Of a stretch of DNA of 64,000 nt, positions 1 through 13,800 are shown piece by piece; within the stretch, counting starts at the first letter, position 1, and each line of letters opens with the position of its first letter. The position numbers and the translations under genes were made by a program. The stretch is from the NCBI GenBank assembly GCA_021613375.1, contig CM038726.1, positions 7,062,349 through 7,126,348 on the forward strand, read 5' to 3'. The notes below the pieces were generated by a model. It saw only the letters and a list, made by a program, of their open reading frames with translations, ran no database searches and had not been told where the DNA came from. Source of the DNA: Megaleporinus macrocephalus. Taxonomy: Eukaryota > Chordata > Actinopteri > Characiformes > Anostomidae.

Positions 1-1882
1 AATTGAATGTGACATTAATTATATAGTCTTATAGTTTAAAATGAAAAATGTAAATAAAAAGTTGTCCAGTCAGTAGAATTAGTGATGATAATGTGTGAAA
101 TATTACTATTATAAATGCTGTTATTAATTCTTATAAGTAATAACAATAAAGTAAAAAGAAGAATAAAACAATAATATTAATTGTTCTTATATTGTATAAC
201 CTAATAATAATCTTACTTGTATAATCATATCAACAGAAGAATGTATATGAGCCTCCAGTCTGCAGAAGTAGGGATGATGGTGAACGTTCTCTACATTTGT
301 AAGATCAGCAATACTTGAGTTTTACACATCAGTTATTTCAAGCCAGCTCACCTCCAGCCTGACAGACACATCATGGATTTCCATCAACAAATATTCAAAC
401 AAAAAGCTAATTTATTTAATGAACTCAAGCAGAGTTTTAGTGTTAGCTCTAAATCCATTTAGTTCTGTCCTAAATCTTCTTAAATACTGAAAACTGAATG
501 ACTGAACTGATCTGAAATATGAACTGCATACACTGTAAAAGTCAAAAAGGACAGAAGTTGGTTTAAAGTGTTTTTGAACTTTTAATTATAAATATTGTTT
601 TTTTATTCATCTGAAGTTTTATTTCCTTTGCATTGTTTTATTCAGAGTGTTTATAAAATCTAAATAAAAACAGATAAATTGTTTGTTACAGTGATATTAA
701 TAAGCAAAGTTCTGTCTGATTAATACATGAACAATAACAGATGTGCTGTGGCTCACCGTTCACTGTTTAATAATACTTCAACATGAACTATTTAATTAAA
801 CCCACAATATAAACACAGTAAACAGTAAATAGAGAAACACTAAATGTACAGATTCATCATTATAAACTCCAGAAAGTCTGTGTCTGTTTTAGGGCTGATA
901 CAGTATATTAGATCTTGTTGTTGGGGATCTATGATATTCAGAACGTCTTACTGTGGTATAAACGAGTCTCCAGTGCAGTCAGTGCAGGATGTTAATGATA
1001 GAGGAAGGTGACTCGACTCAGACAAACTCATTTAAATCTTACTTTTCTATCTTTTGTGTAAGATATTTAACTTATTCTCTCCATTATTATGATTTTATCA
1101 TTTAAATTCAGTTGTAGTTTTAAACTCACGAGATTCATTTATTTCTGAGAGATATTAAGAGTTGAAGTGTTGGCTGTGTTTGAGTATTAAGACTCTCTCC
1201 TGAAGATCATGACTCCTGACTGTTACATTCATTAATCTGTCTTTATATCTAGTCTTTATATTCAGTTTATTAATCACTTTTCCTTCAGCTCATGTTCATT
1301 ATTCATTCAGGAAGTATCACAACACAAAACATACTTCTTTAATTTACTGTTTATTAATAGTTTAATTATTTTTATGATCTCTCTGATGCTACTATATTAG
1401 TTAATAATAGTTGTTATATTGATTAATCTTTTAATTTATATATCAGTTAATCTGTCTGTTTATTTTGTAAATGTACTTTATGTGATGTAACTACTGCAGG
1501 AAAACACAATTCCTTCTCATGTTCATTCATTATTAATAAAGTATAATACATCATTCTTTTTAATGTTTAATATATTAATTAATAAACTGTTACTGCATAA
1601 TAACTAGTTTACTACTGAACTTTACTGTAAATTGTTATCAGTTATTTCTGTAAGTGTTGAGTTTCTGCTGTAGGTTTACATTTTAACTGTTTAGCTGAAC
1701 ATCTTTATGAAGCTGTACTGAAAGCATTGAGTGACAGTTCAGTAGTGAAGGATGAAAAACGACAGTACAGATGAGAAAAGGAGATTTCTCATAAGGAGAT
1801 AAAGAGATTCTGAAGTTTTCTAACTGTAAATGATGTTGTGGATGCTTTTATCTAACATTGTCTCTTTCTGTTGTTTAAACAG
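1..1882. other. Intron-like AT-rich DNA upstream of module 1
   Basis: No gene is visible. From about 940 the sequence is the standard module lead-in that recurs near 39780, 46850, 51120 and 54790. The last 200 bases (from about 1680) are the conserved intron segment that precedes every exon A, with a likely branch point CTAAC near 1854 and a pyrimidine-rich tract. The first 900 bases hold no repeat or exon I can defend. Confidence 0.5.
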
Positions 1883-1890
1883 GTGATCCA
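1883..1890 (+). CDS. Exon A1 (8-nt microexon)
   Basis: The exon GTGATCCA lies between acceptor TTGTTTAAACAG and donor GTAAGTAAA. A CTAAC branch-point candidate sits about 25 bases upstream. It adds residues D-P after completing one codon. With B1 it makes 24 nt, keeping frame. Confidence 0.5.
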
Positions 1891-4800
1891 GTAAGTAAAT
1901 TATATTTACTTCTCCTTCTGATATCTGATAGCTCACATACACCACATTTTAAAATAGCAGTTTTATTTAATGTTCATGTGATGAACAAAGTCTCTGAACA
2001 CAGATATAACACAGATCTGCAGGAAAATACAAACACAGACAGATAGAGAGACAAAATTACAGCAGTAAATAATGTTAAAATTACTAAAAATAAAAATATG
2101 AAATATGAGGTTCAGTCTGTATCAGATCCTCATAAAGAAAATAAACTCTACAAACAGTGCAGTGTTTTCTACATTCACTGTGTTGTTAAGTCTCCAGCTT
2201 TCCTGATATTTACATCTAATAATTCACTTATGATTCCATACATGAAATATTCACTTCATATTATCCTCTTCACAGCGGCCTCCAAAGAAATGTGAGTATA
2301 AATCAGTGTGTAATGTTTGTATTTATATGAGTGGTGAGTATAGATCAGTGTGTAATGTGTGTGTTTAGATGAGTGGTGAGTATAAATCAGTGTGTAATGT
2401 GTGTGTTTAGATGTGTGATAAGTATAAATCAGTGTGTAATGTGTGTGTTTAGATGAGTGGTGAGTATAGATCAGTGTGTAATGTGTGTGTTTAGATGAGT
2501 GGTAAGTATAAATCAGTGTGTAATGTGTGTATTTAGATGAGTGGTGAGTATAAATCAGTGTGTAATGTGTGTATTTAGATGAGTGGTGAGTATAAATCAC
2601 TGTGTAATGTGTGTGTTTAGAAGAGTGGTGAGTATAAATCAGTGTGTAATGTGTGTATTTAGAGGAGTGGTGAGTATAAATCAGTGTGTAATGTGTGTAT
2701 TTAGATGAGTGGTGAGTATAAATCAGTGTGTAGTGGGTGTATTTAGTTGTGTTGATTGTTGATGAAGAGTGTTTTTGGTGTAAAGACTGAATGTATTTAT
2801 CTGTACTGAGTGTTCAGAGTGTTCAGCTGAACATCATCAGCAGAGAGAGTTACTAACACACACTTCAGCACTGTATGTATCACTATAGTGTAGAACTCAC
2901 AGCAGCCTGAGATACTGACACTACACTAATAACACTGTTACCTCATTGACACACAAACTCACACATACACACATACATCAACACTGTTTTCTGCACACAC
3001 ACACACTCCCACATCTGATCTACACACAGATACTGTGTGGCGCTGTGCTTCACTGAGACCTGGCTCACCGAGGCCGTCCCGGACAGCGCGCTCTAGCTCG
3101 CTGGCTTTCATCTACACAGAGCGGACCTCGGGGGAAGCTCAGAGGCGGCGGAATCTGCTTTTACATAAACCGCGGCTGGTGTACAGACGTCACTGTGTTC
3201 ATGAAAACATGCAGCCCTGATCTGGAATCTGTGTTTATAAACTGTAAACCGTTCTACTGCCCGTGGGAATTTTCCTCCGTGGTGCTCGTCGGAGTTTATA
3301 TTCCACCAAGCGCGTGCATGCGTGAGGCACTGTGTCCCTCACAGACCAGATCTCCAGCGCGGAGCACAAACTCACAGAGTCTGTTTTGATCATTCTTGGG
3401 ACTTTAACAGAGCGAAACTCACCAGTGAGCTGCCCAAATACAGACAGCATGTTACCTGCTCCACGAGGGAGAGTAATATCGTAGACCACTGCTACACTGT
3501 ATTAAAAGGTGCATATAGCTCTGTTCCCCGAGCTGCTCTGGGCCTATCTGACCACTCTATGGTCCATCTTCTCCCAAAATACAGACAAAAGCTCAAGTGG
3601 GCCAAGCCTGAGGCCTGTGAATAAGTGGACAAGTGAGGCTAAAGAGAGGCTTCAGGACTGTATGGAGGTAACAGACTGGTGTGTGTTTGAGGACTCTACA
3701 AGCGGGCTGGATGAATATACTGATACAGTGACATCCTACATCAGCTTCTGTGAGGACATCTGTGTTCCGACCAGAACTCGCATTAGATATAATAATGACA
3801 AGCCCTGGTTTAACGCCAAACTGAAGCACCTGCGACAGTCCAAGGAGAACGCATTTAGGAGTGGGGACCAGACGCTTTACAACAAGGCTAAGAACACACT
3901 GAACAGAGAGATCAGAGCTGCAAAGAAGGGCTACTCCACCAAGCTGAGCAGACTGATGTCCACAAATGAGCCTTCAGCCGTCTGGAAATGTCTACACAAC
4001 CTCTCAGGCTACAAATGACCCCCACACCAGACAATAGGGGGTCGTCGGCTGGCTGATGACCTGAACACCTTCTATTGAAGGTTTAAAAAGCCTAGCTCCA
4101 CTCAACAATACAACACCACTTCACACCCTTCTGACTCTTAGCCACCCATTCAGTCTGCCCTGAAGATCTGTGAAGCAAATGTAATGTAATTAGGGGTAAT
4201 TACTTAATCCACCAATTAATTAATCAAATTAATTAATTTAGATGAATCAAATTTACCCTTATAAAATAGGGGTTGCGGCTGCGCAGACATCACTGGTGCG
4301 GCGGTCTCGTTGGTGCAGACATAAATGGCCTCCCCGCTAGACTGGATGTCGGGTTTCGGGCACGCTGGCTGGCTGGCTGCCTCGCTGGTTCCCTCTGTGA
4401 CGGCGGGCCGTGCAGACCTCTACTGCGCATGAGCAGTTTGGTTGCTTCGTGCGCCTCGGTAAGATGAATGAAGCACAACTCACTTGCGCACGGTGAACCG
4501 TTCATCAAACGAAACTTAACTGAACTTGTGTGACGGGGCTGTGTAGACCGTCTCGGCTGATCTTCATTCTCCGTGAAACTACCGTCTTGTTGAGCTATTG
4601 CGGGTTGACCTCAGTTCCCACCCCTGTCGGCTCTCTTGCGGTCGTTGCTTCGAAGAGAGAAGTCTGCCTCTAAGGGCCGACGCCCTGAGGAGGAACTCCT
4701 TAGAGTTCTTGGAGGTCTTTGTCCAAAATCAAGAAGAAGAGAGTGGGCCAAAGAGAAGTTTCTCTCGTTTATAGAGTTCCTGAAGGGGGAGGGGTGACGT

Positions 4801-7800
4801 GGAGGCCCCCCTCTCATGCACATGCATCACTCGTGTTTGTCACATACAGTCATTCGCGCTAAGCTGAGCGCGTCACATCATACTATCCTGATTGGCCGAG
4901 GACAAAGCAGGCATCTTTTGAACTTTGAACTCCTCTTACATACCAGATGAGAATGCCGATTCAAACAGAATTAAAGAAAAGAAAACAAGAGTAGATTAAA
5001 ATGAAAATAAACATAAATCTCCAATTAAAATCAAGTGTCCTGTGTTAATCTGAGCTGCTGTAAATGCTTTGGTAAACGTAAGGATTTAAGTAGATCTTTA
5101 AGTTTACTAAATAAACTTACAAAACTTTTAACACACTGCTGAATTCTGCCACTTATAACTACAATCAAACTTGAATATGAGGTTATGAAAACACATATAG
5201 CAGGTTGTAAAAGTTTTTTTGTCTCTTATCTGTCCTTAAAGAGGATGTGGTGGAAATCCCCAGAACAGGGGTCATGAATGCCTCTTGTCTCTGGCTTCAA
5301 TCCAGCTGGCTGTGGGGTTGGGGGTTTCTTCCATGTGCGGAGGAGTCTTATAACAGACCAAATATGCTGTTTGCCAAATCAGGAAAAGTCAATGTATGAT
5401 TTTTATGCCTGGATCGTTACACAGACGTGCACCGACTCTTCAAAAAACAAAAAGTGAGAAAGGCACCAGGCCCAGATGGAGCGTCACCCTCCTGCCTGAG
5501 GAACTGTGCAGACCAGCTTGCTCCTGTCTTCACCAAGATCTTCAATAAATCACTGGAGCAGTGTGTTGTACCAGCGTGCTTCAAGCGCTCCACAATAATT
5601 CCCATACCCGAAAAACATCTCTGGACTGAATGACTACAGACCTGTTGCACTAACCTCTGTGCTCATGAAATCCTTCGTGAGGCTGGTTCTCACCCACCTG
5701 AAGAAGATCACCAACCCCCAACTAGACCCCCTGCAGTTCGCGTATCAGGCCAACAGGTCTGTGGACGATGCAGTGAACATGGGACTTCACCACATCCTCC
5801 AGCACCTCGACCATCAAAGTACATATGCAAGAGTTCTGTTCTTGGACTTCAGCTCCGCCTTCAACACAATCATCCCCGGACATCTACACACCAAACTGAC
5901 CCACCTCAGTGTGCCAGCCTCCACCTGCCAGTGGATCACAAACTTTCTCACTGGCAGAGAGCAGCAGGTGAGGCTGGGAAAGATCACCTCAGGAACCAGG
6001 ACCATCAAGGCTCCACAAGGCTGTGTTCTCTCTCCACTGCTCTTCTCACTCTACACAAATTATTGTACCTCCACGGACCCCTCAGTCAAAATCCTGAAGT
6101 TTGCAGATGATTTGACAGTCATTGGTCTCATCTGGAACAGTAACGAGTCTACCTACAGACTGGCTTTGGAGCAGGTGGTCCTCTGGAGCAATCAAAACAA
6201 CCTGGAGCTGAACACAGCCAAGACAGTGGAGATGAGAGTGGACTTCAGGAGAAGCCCTCCACTCACCATCCTCAACAGTACTGTAACGGCTGTGGACTCC
6301 AACAAGTTCCTGGGCACAATAATCTCCAAGGACTTGAAATGGGACTGCAACCTCAGCACCATCATCAAGAGAGCTCAGCAGAGGCTGTACTTCCTGCATC
6401 AGCTGAGGAAGTTCAACCTGCCCAAGGAGCTGTTGGTGCAGTTCTACACTGCCACCATAGAACCTGTCCTCACCGCATCCATCACAGTGTGGAGCAGCTC
6501 AGCCACCAAACACGACACCCACAGACTGCAGCGCATCATCAGGTCTGCAGAGAAAACCATCGGTGTGAAGTTACCCTCCCTACCGGACCTGCACACGGCC
6601 AGAACCAGGAAGCTTGCAGAGAACATTGTCCGTGATCCATCACAGCCTGGACATCACCTGTTCCAGTATCTTCCCTCAGGTCGGCGTTTCAGCCAGTTGA
6701 GGATCAAGACCTCCAGACTTCAGAAAAGCTTATTTCTACATGCCATCACACTCATGAACAGCTGAACATCACAACACTACATTCTGAATACAGTCTACTA
6801 CATACATACATCCATATCTAGATGTTCTCTCACTCTTCTTTCTCTGTACAGTCTACCACATACATACATCCATATCCAGATGTTCTCTACTGCACTTTTA
6901 TTTATCTGATAGAGTCTCAGAACACTCTGTACCATCATCTCCACCAGTGACTCTTCTGTTCTTCATATTTATATCTAATTAATTTAGTCTACACTGTCCT
7001 TCACTGCTGCACTCAGCACTTTACTTTTAACATACAACTCTGCACATGTTAAGTTTACAGATGTGTCACTGTGTGTTTGTGTGTGTGTATGTGTGTGTAG
7101 GTTGGGTGTTTTACTTCTGTAATGTCAGGTTTTGTTTACTGTGAGCTTCTGTAACCAAACACAAATTTCTTGTATGCGTGAGCATACTTGGCCAATAAAG
7201 TCTGATTCTGATTCAGACACACACACACACACACACACACCTGATCTACACACTGATAGTGACAGATTATAAAGTGAAGTTCGCAGTTTTTCACTCGGAT
7301 TATCATTAATATTATTTTCTTACATGTACTTTAACAGCAGAGTCATATAGAGTCAAAAAAAATAAAAATAAATAAAACAATTCCTTCTCATGTTCATTCA
7401 TTAAGAATAAAGTGTAATACGTAATTCAACATTAATCTTTACTATATTCATTAATAAATTGTTACTGCATAATTACTAGTTTATTAATGAACTTTACTGT
7501 AAATTATCAGTTATTTCTGTAAGTGTTGAGTTTCTGCAGTAGGTTTACACATTAACTGAACATCTTCATGAAGCTGTACTGAAAGCATTGAGTGACAGTT
7601 CAGTAGTGAAGGATGAAAAACAACAGATGAGAAAAGGAGATTTCTGATAAGGAGATAAAGAGATTCTGAAGTTTTCTAATTGTAAATGATGTTGTGGATG
7701 TTTTTATCTAACATTGTCTCTTTCTGTTGTTTAAACAGGTGATCCGGTAAGTAAATTCTATTTACTCCTCCATTACTGGCAGCTGATACTCACATACACC

Positions 7801-10800
7801 ACATTTTAAATTTATTTAATGTTTATGTGATGAACAAAGTCTCTGATCACAGAATGAAGATTAATAACAAATAAAAGAAACACAGTCATAAACATATCAT
7901 CAATAATTATAACACATACCTGCAGGACAATACAAACAGAGACAGATAGAGAGACAAAAAGACAGTGAATAATATTAAAATGACTGAAATAAGTATATAA
8001 AATATATGAGGTTCAGTCTGTATCAGATCCTCATAAAGAAAAGAAACTCTACAAACAGTGCAGCGTTTTCTACATTCACTGTGTTGTTAAATCTCCAGCT
8101 TTACTGATATTTACATCTAATAATTCACTTATGATTCCATACATGAAACATTCTCTTCATATTATTCTCTTCACAGGAGTTTCTACTGAGAGGTGAGTAT
8201 ATATCAGTGTGTAATGTGTGTGTTTAAATGTGTGGTTAGTATAAATCAGTGTTTAATGTGTGTGTTTAGATGAGTGGTGAGTATAAATCACTGTGTAATG
8301 TGTGTGTTTAGATGAGTGGTGAGTAAAAATCAGTGTGTAGTGTGTTTGTTTAGATGAGTAGTGAGTATAAATCAGTGTGTAATGTGTGTATTTAGATGAG
8401 TGGTTAGTATAAATCAGTGTTTAATGTGTGTGTTTAGATGAGTGGTGAGCATAAATCAGTGTGTAATGTGTGTATTTAGATGAGTGGTTAGTATAAATTA
8501 GTGTTTAATGTGTGTGTTTAGATGAGTGGTGAGTATAAATCAGTGTGTAATGTGTGTATTTAGAGGAGTGGTGAGTATAAATCAGTGTGTAATGTGTGTG
8601 TTTAGATGAGTGGTGAGTATAAATCAGTGTGTAATGTGTGTATTTAGAGGAGTGGTGAGTATAAATCAGTGTGTAATGTGTGTGTTTAGATGAGTGGTGA
8701 GTATAAATCAGTGTGTAGTGTGTTTGTTTAGATGAGTGGTGAGTATAAATCAGTGTGTAATGTGTGTGTTTAGATGAGTGGTGAGTTTAAATCAGTGTGT
8801 AATGTGTGTATTTAGTTGTGTTGATTGTAGATGATGAATGGTTTTGGTGTAAAGACTGAATGTATTCATCTGTATTGAGTGTTCAGTGCTTTCCTGCTGT
8901 GCCACCACAGGGCAAAGGAGTTGGGTGGAATTGCATTCTAAAGAGTAGATGGGGATTTTTTGGCAGGGAAAACATACAAAGGAGATGACCAAAAGGGCGT
9001 GACTCAAACTAAGGCAGATATAATAAACTAAAGGGATCAACTCAAATAATATCACTTTTCTTAGATCGAAAATAAGTATTTGTGGAGCCTGAGCTGTCTT
9101 TCGTTCTAAGGAGCATTGTTAGCTCTCTTTTTATCCTTTCTTTTGTGAAGCTTTGGCGCTCTTTTCTTTTGTGTCTTTGAGGAACCAGCAGGTGTAGCAG
9201 GTTTGAGCTGATTGAGGCTCTGCCTGCTAAGATTCCCTTGCCGACAGCGCCCTCTGCCGGCAGTTGTGGGTGTAGCCTGACACCTTGTGGGTGCAGCCTG
9301 ACCCCAACACTCAAATTTGCTTCTTATTAATAGTTAATTTATGTTAATTTAGGATCTTCTCTCTGTTGCGGCTATATTAGTTAATAATAGTTTAATATCG
9401 ATTAATGTTTTAGTTTATATATCAGTTAATCTGCCTGTTTATTCTGTACTTTATTTGATGTAACTACAGCAGTAAGGACAAATCCTTCTCATGTTCATTC
9501 ATTATTAATGAAGTTTAATACATCATTTATTATTGATATTTAATAAATTGATTAATAAGTTGTTACTGCATAATTACTAGTTTACTAATGAACTTTACTG
9601 TAAATTGTTATCAGTTATTTCTGTAAGTTTTGAGTTTCTGCTGTAGGTTTACACTTTAACTGTTTAGCTGAACATCTTCATGAAGCTGTACTGAAAGCAT
9701 TGAGTGACAGTTCAGTAGTGAAGGATGAAAAACGACAGTACAGATGAGAAAAGGAGATTTCTGATAAGGAGATAAAGAGATTCTGAAGTTTTCTAATTGT
9801 AACCGATGTTGTGAATGATTTTATCTAACATTGTCTCTTTCTGTTCTTTTAAACAGGTTGTTCGGTAAGTGAATTCTATTTACACTTCTTACTGACAGCT
9901 GATACTCACATACACCACATTTTAAAATAACAGTTTTATTTAATGGTCATGTTATGAACAAATGCTATGATCACAGAATGAAGGTTATTGACTTCCATCT
10001 CCCTCCTTCCTTCCCACAATGCTCCTGTACATAATCCCACTGCACTGCAGAAAGGTAGAGACAGTGAAGTTCACTGATGAGAAACAGACAGATAAAAGCA
10101 GTCTGGACTCTGTTGGGAGTGATGTCACTGTTCTTATGTACATCATTATCATTAGAGAGTCTCTCATTACTTTAGTTTTCTCACCTCTGTTACTGAAAAT
10201 AGCCCAGAACACACACACAGCAGGAGCTTCTGACACACTCACACACACTATCTGCCTGTTTGTATGAGTCTCTATATTAGTGACTCACAACAAGCAGTAC
10301 ATAATGAACAGTCAGCAGCTCTGAAACACTTGATCACTGAGATCCTCTCATCTCCTACACATCCTTTCACTTCATTTAAGAATAATCAGCTTCTCTTATT
10401 CAGTCTGCAGATCTCTAATCATAGATTTTCTAGATGATCAGGAAAGTGTCTTAAAGTGTCTGAAGGGAGATTTGAGAGATGTTCTGTTTTTAGTTTTATA
10501 TTTAACTCAGGGCTTCAATAATGAAATCTTCAGAATGCTTCATTTTCTTACAGCTTAACAACATTAACGTAACGTGATGTTTAGTAAATCTGTTGAAATT
10601 CACAATAGAAAGTAGAAACAATATATATGTTACAATATTGTTATAATACTGGGTTTAATTTAGAATGTAGCCTCATTATATTCAGTTCTAAAAAGAGTCT
10701 AACAATAGGTGTAGTTTAGTATAGAACTTCATTATATACAGATCTTAAAAAGAGTCTAATACTGGGTTTACTTTGGTATTTAACTTCATTATTTCCTGTT

Positions 10801-13800
10801 GTAAAAAGAGTCTAATACTGGGTTTAGTAAAGTATCTAACTTCAATATATCAAGTTCTTAAAAGAGTCCAATACAGGGTTTTGTTCAGTATTTAACTTTA
10901 ATATATCCAGATGTAAAAAGGCTCTAATACTGGTTTTAGTTTGATGTTAAACTTCATTTATCCAGTTCTAAAAAGTGTGTTAATACTGGGTTTAGTTTAG
11001 TATTTAACTCCATTATATCTAGTTCTAAAAATAGTCAAATACTGGGTTTAACTTAGTATTTAACTTCATTATGTCCAGTACTAAAATGAGTCTAATACAG
11101 GGTTTAATTTGGTATTAAACTTTTCGATGTCCAGGTCAAAAAAGAGTCTAATACTGGGTTTAGTTTAGTATTTAACTTTATTATATCAAATTCTAAAAAG
11201 AGTGTAATATTTGGTTTAGTTTAGTATTCAACTTCATTATATTCAGTTCTAAAATGAGTCTAATACTGGGTTTAGTTTAGTAATTAACATCATTATATCC
11301 AGATCTAAAAAGACTCCAATACTGGGTTTAGTTTGGTATTAAACTTCATTTATTCAGTTCTAAAAGTAGTCTAATATTGGGTTTAGTTTAGCATTTAACT
11401 TCATTATATCCAGTTCTAAAAAGAGTCTAATATTGGGTTAAGTACAGAATTCAACTTCATTATATCCAGTTCTAAAAAAAATCTAATACTGGGTTTAGTT
11501 TACTATTTAAGTTAATTATATCCAGTTTCATAAAAAGTCTAATACTGGGTTCAATACAGTTTTAAACTTTATTATATCCAGTTCTAAAAAGAGTCTAATA
11601 ATGTTTGTTTTTTTTAGAATTTAACGTCATTATATCCAGTTTTAAAACGAGTCTAATACTGTGTTTAGTTTAGTAATTAACGTCATTATATCCACATCCA
11701 AAAAAAAAATTCTAATAATGGATTTAGTTTACTATTTAACATATATCATTCTATACAGTTCTACATTGTGTCTAATACATGGTTTAATTTGGTATTTAAC
11801 TTGATTATTTCCTATTCTAAAAAATGTTCAATACTGGGTTTATTAAAGTAACTTTAATATATCCAGTTCTTAAAAGAGTCCAGTACTGGGTTTAGTTCAG
11901 TATTTAACTTCGTTATATCCAGATCTAAAAAGGCTCTAATAATGGGTTTATTTTGTTATTAACGTACATTATGTTCAGTTCTAAAAATAGTCTAATACTG
12001 GGTTTGGTTTAGTATTTAAATTACTTATATCTAATTCTAAAAGTGGTCTAATAGTGGTTTTAGTTCAGTATTTAACTTCATAATATACCGTTCTAAAAAG
12101 AGTCCAATACTGAATTTAGTACAGTATTTAACTTCATTAAATGCAGCTTTTAAAGAGTCTAATAATTGGTTTAGTTTGGTAGTAAAAATCTCTATGTCCA
12201 GTTCTAAATAGTGTCTAATATTGGGTTTAGTACTGTGTTTAACTTCATTATATCCAGCTCTAAAAGTAGTCTAATATTCGATTTAGTTTAGTATTAACTT
12301 CATTATATCCATTTCTAAAAAGAGTCTAATACTGGGTTTAGTATAGAATTGAACTTCAATTTATCCAGTTCTTAAAAGAATCTAATACTGGGTTTAGTAC
12401 AGAATTTAACTTCATTATATACAGTTCTAAAAATAATCTAATACTGGACTTAGTTTAGTATATAACTTTATTATACCCAGTTCTAAAAAGAGTCTAATAC
12501 TGGGTTTAGCTTGGTTTCTAACTTCATTATGTCCAATACTAAAATGAGTCTAATACTGGGTTTAGTTTGGTATTAAACTTCTCTATGTCTAATACTAAAA
12601 AGTGTCTAATACTGAGTTTACTACAGCGTTTAACTTCATTATATCCATTTCTAAAAAGAGTCTAATACTGGGTTTAGTACAGAATTTAAATACAATTTAT
12701 TCAGTTCTAAAAAGAGTCTAATACTGGGTTTAGCACAGAATTTAACTTCATTATATAAAGTTCTAAAAATAATCTTAAACTGGATTTAGTGTAGTATTTA
12801 ACTTTATTATACCCAGTTCTAAAATTAGTCTAATATTTGGCTTAGTTTAGTATCTAACTTCATAATATCCAGTTCTAAAAAGAGTCTAATACTGGGTTTA
12901 GTACGGAATTTAAATTCAAATTATTCAGTTTTAAAAATAATCTAAAACTGGATTTAGTTCAGTATTTAACTTTATTATACCCAGTTCTAAAAAGAGTCTA
13001 ATACTGGGTTGAGCTTGGAATTTAACTTCATTATGTCCAATTCTATAATGAGTCTAAAACTGGGTTAGTTTGATATTAAACTTCTCTATGTCCAGTACTA
13101 AAAAGAGTCTAATACTGGGTTTAGTACTGTGTTTAACTTAATTATATCCAGTTCTAAAAGAGTCTAATATTGGGTTCAATACAGTATTAAACTTCATTAT
13201 ATCCAGTTCTAAAAGTAATCTAACATTTGGTTTAGTTTAGTATTTAACTTCATAATATCCAGTTCTAAAAAGAGTCTAATACTGGGTTTAGTACAGAATT
13301 TAAATTCAGTTTTTTCAGTTCTAAAATAAGTCTATTACTGGGTTTAGTACAGTCTAGTACTAAAAAGAGTCTAATATTGGGTTCCATACAGTATTAAACT
13401 TCATAATATCTAGTTCTAAAAAGAGTACAATACTGGTATTATTTTAGTATTTAAATTCATTATATCTACTTCTAAAAGTGGTTTAATAGTGGTTTTAGTT
13501 CAGTATTTAACTTCATAATATACCGTTCTGAAAAGAGTCCAGTACTGAATTTAGTACAGTATTTAACTTCATTATATCCATTTCTAAAAAGAGTCTAATA
13601 CTGGGTTCAATACAATATTAAAGAGTCCAATAACTAGTTTAGTTTGGTAGTACAAACCTTTATGTCCAGTTCTAAAAAGAGTCTAATACTGGGTTTAGTA
13701 CTGTGTTTAACTTCATTATATCCATTTCTAAAAAGAGTCTAATACTGGATTCAATACAATATTAAACTTCTTTATATCAAGTTCTAAAAGTAGTCTAATA

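Larger units (their letters stand above)
3020..7215 (+). mobile_element. Rex1/CR1-like LINE, 5'-degenerate, split by an LTR-like insert
   Basis: A non-LTR retrotransposon in plus orientation. In order it shows endonuclease remnants (3046-3610), the linker between endonuclease and reverse transcriptase (to about 4175), an insertion (4180-5421), reverse transcriptase (5422-6765) and a 3' UTR with AATAAA at 7194 and a short ATTCTG-type tail. It sits inside a CA-rich composite repeat that resumes at about 7216. Frameshifts and stops make it inactive. Rex1-type elements are typical of teleosts. Confidence 0.85.

Noticed and set aside
2256..2600. Minus-strand frame with [14 protein letters not shown] repeats (also near 25538, 35950 and 56045)
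   Set aside because: Produced by the 42-bp minisatellite, whose length is a multiple of 3.
3235..3489. Minus-strand 84-codon frame
   Set aside because: Shadow of the LINE endonuclease remnant on the other strand.
6082..6635. Frames on both strands over the reverse transcriptase
   Set aside because: Out-of-frame shadows of the LINE ORF2.
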